From positions 142,947-206,946 of the forward strand of contig DAISJM010000001.1 of NCBI GenBank assembly GCA_036821485.1: a DNA stretch of 64,000 nt, in the 5' to 3' direction. The translations under genes and the position numbers were made by a program. Below, in pieces: positions 60,237 through 64,000 of this stretch. The notes under the pieces were generated by a model, which searched no databases, was not told where the DNA came from, and saw only the letters and a list, made by a program, of their open reading frames with translations. Source of the DNA: DAISJM01 sp036821485 (GTDB lineage: Bacteria > Verrucomicrobiota > Kiritimatiellia > CAIQIC01 > JAGNIJ01). Positions within the stretch are counted from its first letter, which is position 1, and each line of letters begins with the position of its first letter.

Positions 60237-60968
60237 TCAGGTCTCAAAGTCGCAGATCAGGGGCAGGTGATCTGAGAAAAGGACGCGCGGCATCTCGAAG
60301 TGGGTTACGCGGATGTCCGGGCTATGGAGGATGAAGTCGATTTCGCGCTTCGGCGAACGGCTGGGATGCGTGGGCAAATCATTCACATTTGCGCTGCGGA
60401 GGCCGGAGGCGGCAAGGAAGAGCTCGATCTCGTCATCGCCCCACAGGGGATTGAAGTCGCCGACCACGATGCAGGGCTTCTTGACCTCCTTGACCATCTT
60501 GTAGAGGTCGAATAGCTGCCCGTGGCGGTGCCGGAACTTGACCGAAAGGTGCACGAGGAAAATCGTGAGGTCGTCCAGCTCGAGTTCGATGACGAGCCGC
60601 TTGATGCCTTTGCGGAAGTAGTGGAACTTCTGCGTCTTGATCTCCTCGCTCGTCAGGAATGCGTTGACCTGCTTGCTGACGATGGGCAGCCGCCGGATCA
60701 TCGAGGAGCTGTCGTATTTCGATTCGTAAATGTGGTAATGGCCTAGGGCCTTGGCGATGACGGAAGCCTGGTTGAGTTTGCGCGCGCGGAACGAGCCGCT
60801 ATCCACCTCGATCAGACCGACGATGTCCGGCTTGTAGGACTTGATGAACGCCGTGATGTTCTCAAGATTCTCACCGGTGTGCTTGAGGTACCCGCCGAAC
60901 GGAACAGGAAGGTGGAAGCGCGCGCCGGCCCCGGTCCCGTAACGCATGTTGTACGCAAGCAGTCTCAT
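60237..60968 (-). CDS. Endonuclease/exonuclease/phosphatase-family hydrolase
   Basis: A 243-residue EEP-fold metal-dependent phosphodiesterase without signal peptide. Active-site positions: Asn in LLAYNMRYG, Glu in VGLIEVDSG, His in LVHLSVKFRHRH, Asp-Asn in VVGDFNPLW, and SDH in LFSDHLPLIC. The start MRLLAYNMRYGTGAG matches the family. It may cut DNA, RNA, inositol phosphates or sphingolipids; the sequence does not decide. Its upstream side holds palindrome cluster E and the end of mfd. Confidence 0.88.
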   Translation of the reverse strand: MRLLAYNMRYGTGAGARFHLPVPFGGYLKHTGENLENITAFIKSYKPDIVGLIEVDSGSFRARKLNQASVIAKALGHYHIYESKYDSSSMIRRLPIVSKQVNAFLTSEEIKTQKFHYFRKGIKRLVIELELDDLTIFLVHLSVKFRHRHGQLFDLYKMVKEVKKPCIVVGDFNPLWGDDEIELFLAASGLRSANVNDLPTHPSRSPKREIDFILHSPDIRVTHFEMPRVLFSDHLPLICDFET

Positions 60969-61006
60969 CGCCCAGCAGACTACCCCTTGCGGGCAGAATC
61001 ATCAAA

Positions 61007-61056
61007 TTTTCCAATGATTGGAAAATGCGGGGCCTGTTTTTCCAATGATTGGAAAA
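61007..61056. repeat. Phased palindrome cluster E (2 copies)
   Basis: Copies at 61007-61025 and 61038-61056, both with centre TGA, 31 bp apart. They lie between the mfd stop (61067) and the EEP-gene start (60968), both on the minus strand. Confidence 0.93.
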
Positions 61057-61066
61057 ACCAGTGACA

Positions 61067-64000
61067 TCAGGCCTTGCGGGCCAGTGCGAGGAGTTCGTCA
61101 AGGCAGGCTGAGGGGTCGGTGGAGATGAGGCGAGGGAAGCGGCTGCCGGTCATGAGGTAGTCCCGGTCGCGCATCATCATCACTTTGCCCTCGCGCGTTT
61201 CGATGGACTGGAGGCGGCGTGTGGAGGCGACAATGCGGAGCCGGGCAACTTGGAGGAGGCGTTCAGTTGGCATGGGCAGCGGGCCGAAGCGGTCACGGAA
61301 GTCCTCGGCGATGGCGTCGATGTCCGGCTCGGTGACGGCTGCGGCGATCTTGCGGTATGCGGCGAGGCGCAGGTTCTCGTCCTCGATATAGGAGGCGGAG
61401 ATGGCCGCGGCGCGTTCGGCATGTCCGGGTGCGGGGGAGAGATCGAGGAAGTCGAGTTTCACCTCGGCGTCGATGATCGGCGCGGCGGGTTCGTTGCGGA
61501 GCCGGGCGACGGTTCGTTTCAGGAGTTGGCAGTAGAGATCGAACCCGACGGCGGCGATATGGCCGCTCTGCTGGGAGCCGAGCAGGTTGCCGGCCCCGCG
61601 GATCTCGAGGTCGCGCAGGGCGAGCTTGAAGCCAGCGCCGAGGCTGGAGTAGCGGCGGATCGCGCTGATGCGTTTGCGGGCGTTGTCGAAGAGCTGGCCG
61701 TGCCGTGGGAGCAGGAGATAGGCGTAAGCCTTGTGCTTGTAGCGGCCGACGCGGCCGCGGAGCTGATAGAGGTCTGCCATGCCGAAGCGGTCGGCGCGAT
61801 CGATGAGGATCGTGTTCACGTTCGGGATGTCGACACCGCTTTCGATGATGGTGGTGCAGAGCAGGATGTCGAATTCGCCGCGGACAAACCGATGCATGAC
61901 ATCGGCCAACTCACGCTCGTGCATCTGGCCGTGACCGACCTCGATGCGGGCTTCGGGGACGAGGCGGCGCAGGCGGTCGCGGATGGCGTAGATCGTGGTG
62001 ACGCGGTTGTGCAGGTAGTAGATCTGGCCGCCGCGGTTCAGTTCGCGGAGGATTGCCGAGCGGACGATGTCGTCGTTGTTCTGGACGACGAGCGTTTCGA
62101 CGGGCAGGCGGTCCTGCGGCGGCGTCTGGATGGTGCTCATGTCCTTGGCGCCGGTCAGGCTCATGTAGAGCGTGCGCGGGATGGGCGTGGCGGTCAGGGT
62201 CAGCACGTCCACGAGTTCGCGAAGGTGCTTGAGGTGCTCCTTGTGAACGACGCCGAAGCGCTGTTCCTCGTCGACGATGACAAGGCCGAGGTTGTGGAAC
62301 TTCACATCCTTCTGCAGGAGCCGATGGGTGCCGATGACGATATCGACGGAGCCTTCGTTGACGCGGCGGACGGCATCGTGCTGTTCCGCGCGGGTGCGGA
62401 AGCGGCTGAGCATCTCGATGGCGACGGGATAGGCGGCCATGCGTTCGGTGAACGTGTCGTAGTGTTGCTGGGCAAGGATCGTGGTGGGCACGAGAAGGGC
62501 GACCTGGCGGCCGTCCATAACGGCTTTGAAAGCGGCGCGCATCGCCACCTCGGTTTTGCCGTAGCCCACGTCGCCACAGATGAGGCGGTCCATGGGTCGG
62601 CGGCTTTCCATATCCTTCTTCACCTCGACGATGGCGTTGTGCTGATCCTCGGTTTCCTGGAACGGAAATGCGGCTTCGAATTCGTGTTGCCACGCCGTGT
62701 CGGGTGTGAAGGCGTGGCCGTCGAGAGCGTCGCGATGCGCCTGGGTTTCGATCAGCGATGAGGCGAGGTCGCGGACGGCGCGCTCGGCAGAAAGCTTTTC
62801 GCGGGTCCATCGTTTGCCGCCGAGCGCGTGAAGATCCGGCCGGCGTCGGCCGATGCCGACATAGCGGCTGAGCAGGTGCGCCTGGGAGACCGGCACGTAG
62901 AGTCGTGCCTTGTCGGCGTACTCGATGGCAAGGACTTCCTGTTGACGGCCCTGGAAGTCGATGTCGTAGAGGCCGAGGTATTTGCCGATGCCGTGATCCA
63001 TGTGCACGACAAGTTCGCCGGGCTGGATATCGGTCCAATCGGCGAGACGCTGGCCGGTCTCGCGCGCGGCGCGGGTGGTTCCGGCGGTGCGCGCGGGAGC
63101 GTGCAGGTCGTAGCGACCGGGAAGGCGTTTGCGGAAACCGTAGAGGTCCGATTCGGCGACGATGATGAAGCCGAGCGGGTCAGACTGGAAGCCCTCGGTC
63201 AGCGGGCTGACCGCGTGATGGATGTTCGGCACGCCCGTGAGATCCTTGTCATAGAGTTCGAGGAAGCGGTCGCGCGAGCCCCCGGTATTGAGGAAGAAAT
63301 AGACGTGGCGGCCGGACTGGGCCTGGCGACGCAACTCGAGGATGAAGCGGTGGCGCGCCTCCTCCATGAGATCGGGATGGAGGTGCCCGCCGGAGACGGC
63401 GGGCACGCCTTCGACCGGGTGAAGGTCGGGTTCGTGCGCGAGCGAAGACTGAGCCGGATCGACACCGCACACGAACTCGCCGCCGGTGAATCGGCGCGAG
63501 ACGACCAGGCGAAGTTGTTCGAAGCGGGCATCGTCGCGGGCCGGGCTCTTCTCGGGCAGCGTGGCGCGGTACATCTCGAGGTGCTGGGCCAGGCTGTCGG
63601 GCTCCGACCATGCGAAGAGCGCGTTTGCGGGGAGATAGGACAGGAATCCGGCAGGCTCGGGATTCTCCTCCTCCGCGGCGGGCGCGAGAGTGACGGCGTT
63701 AAGGTGTTCGAGCGAGCGCTGGTCCGCGGGATCGAAGGTGCGGATGGAGTCGAGCACGGGGCCGAAAAACTCGAGTCGGAACGGCCACGGATGGGTGGGT
63801 GGCCAGACATCGAGCAGGCCACCGCGGAGGGAGGCCTGACCCTTCTCCTGCACCTCGGCTTCGAAGCGGTACCCGGATTCGGCGAGGGTGCGAACGAGCG
63901 CATCGGGGTCGGCTTCGCGCGAGACTTCCAGTTGCATGGAATGGCTTGACCGCCATGCCATGCAACTGGAAGTCGCGCGCGAAGCCGACCCCGATGCGCT
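61067..64000 (-). CDS. mfd: Transcription-repair coupling factor Mfd, N-terminus missing
   Basis: Removes RNA polymerase stalled at DNA damage and recruits UvrA. Homology starts at QLEVSREADPDALVRTLAESGYRFE (from 63937) and runs about 955 residues. It covers the UvrB-like part (GLLDVWPPTHPWPFRLEFFG), RNA polymerase-interacting domain (GELVVHMDHGIGKYLGLYDI), translocase motifs GDVGYGKTEVAMRAAFKA, VDEEQRFGVVHKEHL, TATPIPRTLYMSL and RVGRYKHKAYAYLL, and the C-terminal domain. E. coli Mfd is 1148 residues, so about 190 are absent. Upstream of 63937 the frame is open but not Mfd-like and lies in a 49-bp inverted repeat. A biological truncation or an assembly fold-back are both possible. Confidence 0.9.
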   Translation of the reverse strand, partial: SASGSASRATSSCMAWRSSHSMQLEVSREADPDALVRTLAESGYRFEAEVQEKGQASLRGGLLDVWPPTHPWPFRLEFFGPVLDSIRTFDPADQRSLEHLNAVTLAPAAEEENPEPAGFLSYLPANALFAWSEPDSLAQHLEMYRATLPEKSPARDDARFEQLRLVVSRRFTGGEFVCGVDPAQSSLAHEPDLHPVEGVPAVSGGHLHPDLMEEARHRFILELRRQAQSGRHVYFFLNTGGSRDRFLELYDKDLTGVPNIHHAVSPLTEGFQSDPLGFIIVAESDLYGFRKRLPGRYDLHAPARTAGTTRAARETGQRLADWTDIQPGELVVHMDHGIGKYLGLYDIDFQGRQQEVLAIEYADKARLYVPVSQAHLLSRYVGIGRRRPDLHALGGKRWTREKLSAERAVRDLASSLIETQAHRDALDGHAFTPDTAWQHEFEAAFPFQETEDQHNAIVEVKKDMESRRPMDRLICGDVGYGKTEVAMRAAFKAVMDGRQVALLVPTTILAQQHYDTFTERMAAYPVAIEMLSRFRTRAEQHDAVRRVNEGSVDIVIGTHRLLQKDVKFHNLGLVIVDEEQRFGVVHKEHLKHLRELVDVLTLTATPIPRTLYMSLTGAKDMSTIQTPPQDRLPVETLVVQNNDDIVRSAILRELNRGGQIYYLHNRVTTIYAIRDRLRRLVPEARIEVGHGQMHERELADVMHRFVRGEFDILLCTTIIESGVDIPNVNTILIDRADRFGMADLYQLRGRVGRYKHKAYAYLLLPRHGQLFDNARKRISAIRRYSSLGAGFKLALRDLEIRGAGNLLGSQQSGHIAAVGFDLYCQLLKRTVARLRNEPAAPIIDAEVKLDFLDLSPAPGHAERAAAISASYIEDENLRLAAYRKIAAAVTEPDIDAIAEDFRDRFGPLPMPTERLLQVARLRIVASTRRLQSIETREGKVMMMRDRDYLMTGSRFPRLISTDPSACLDELLALARKA
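63897..64000. repeat. Near-perfect inverted repeat at the window end
   Basis: Arms 63897-63945 and 63952-64000 (49 bp each) differ at two positions and enclose TTGACC. The second arm encodes on the plus strand the same peptide start (MQLEVAREADPDAL) as mfd on the minus strand, so part of mfd is repeated inverted. It may extend past the window. Confidence 0.85.

Noticed and set aside
60871..61101. 76-codon minus-strand frame containing FSNHWKN and FQSLEN
   Set aside because: Translation of palindrome cluster E, not a gene.

Overview
The window is 64 kb of GC-rich bacterial DNA, densely coded on both strands, with no rRNA, tRNA or CRISPR array that I can recognise. It points to the PVC superphylum (Verrucomicrobia, Lentisphaerae or Kiritimatiellota). 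The strongest marker is a 42-residue, very basic protein at 38809 that resembles the small PVC signature protein. Supporting signs are a PEP-CTERM protein, secreted glycoside hydrolases with calcium-binding (thrombospondin type 3-like) tails, a large serine/threonine kinase of mosaic architecture, and a short diverged RNA polymerase omega subunit. The assignment is inference from protein character, not from a database search.

Layout. 1-9.2 kb: end of a family 3 glycoside hydrolase with a PA14 insert, coupled to an exported nitrilase-family hydrolase; a 0.7 kb repeat-rich gap; a von Willebrand A protein divergent from an MFS transporter; a hairpin-rich leader with a good promoter before an exported coiled-coil protein; an HD-domain hydrolase. 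9.2-23.2 kb: an exported protein made of two copies of one domain; a kinase with laminin-G-like, leucine-rich and C-type-lectin-like parts; then a minus-strand block with an RHS/YD giant, a small YD protein translationally coupled to it, a GH10 xylanase and a GH97 glucosidase. 23.3-34.1 kb: rlmN, ppnP, rnhA, an ABC-F ATPase, a VapBC toxin-antitoxin pair, small exported proteins, a dus gene, a beta-helix protein and an aminotransferase. 34.5-38.7 kb: two radical SAM proteins flanking a uracil permease. 38.8-42.8 kb: the PVC small basic protein, pyruvate-dehydrogenase E1-alpha/E1-beta/E2, and a response regulator. 42.9-52.2 kb: a CsgG-like lipoprotein, ruvAB, an archaeal/eukaryotic-type proS, dnaK, groES, groEL, rpoZ, smpB. 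52.2-64 kb: surA-like, pdxA, rsmA in the order known from Enterobacteria; two oxidoreductases; a PurF-like/TrpF-like pair; a RelE/Phd toxin-antitoxin pair; an EEP phosphohydrolase; and mfd running off the end of the window.

The genes suggest a heterotrophic polysaccharide degrader that exports many proteins. Three otherwise unrelated secreted proteins (a xylanase, a small YD protein and a beta-helix protein) share one C-terminal cassette, which I read as a common surface-targeting or anchoring device.

The most striking unexplained signal is a family of 19-bp palindromes, TTTTCCAA-N3-TTGGAAAA. They occur at five places (ten copies). Wherever copies are clustered they repeat at exactly 31 bp, about three turns of the DNA helix. 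A second family, CACTAA-N4, recurs at a 10-bp period. Both look like arrays for a protein binding one face of the helix, and I cannot assign either to a described system. The last 104 bases form a near-perfect 49-bp inverted repeat exactly where mfd homology breaks off, which may be an assembly fold-back.
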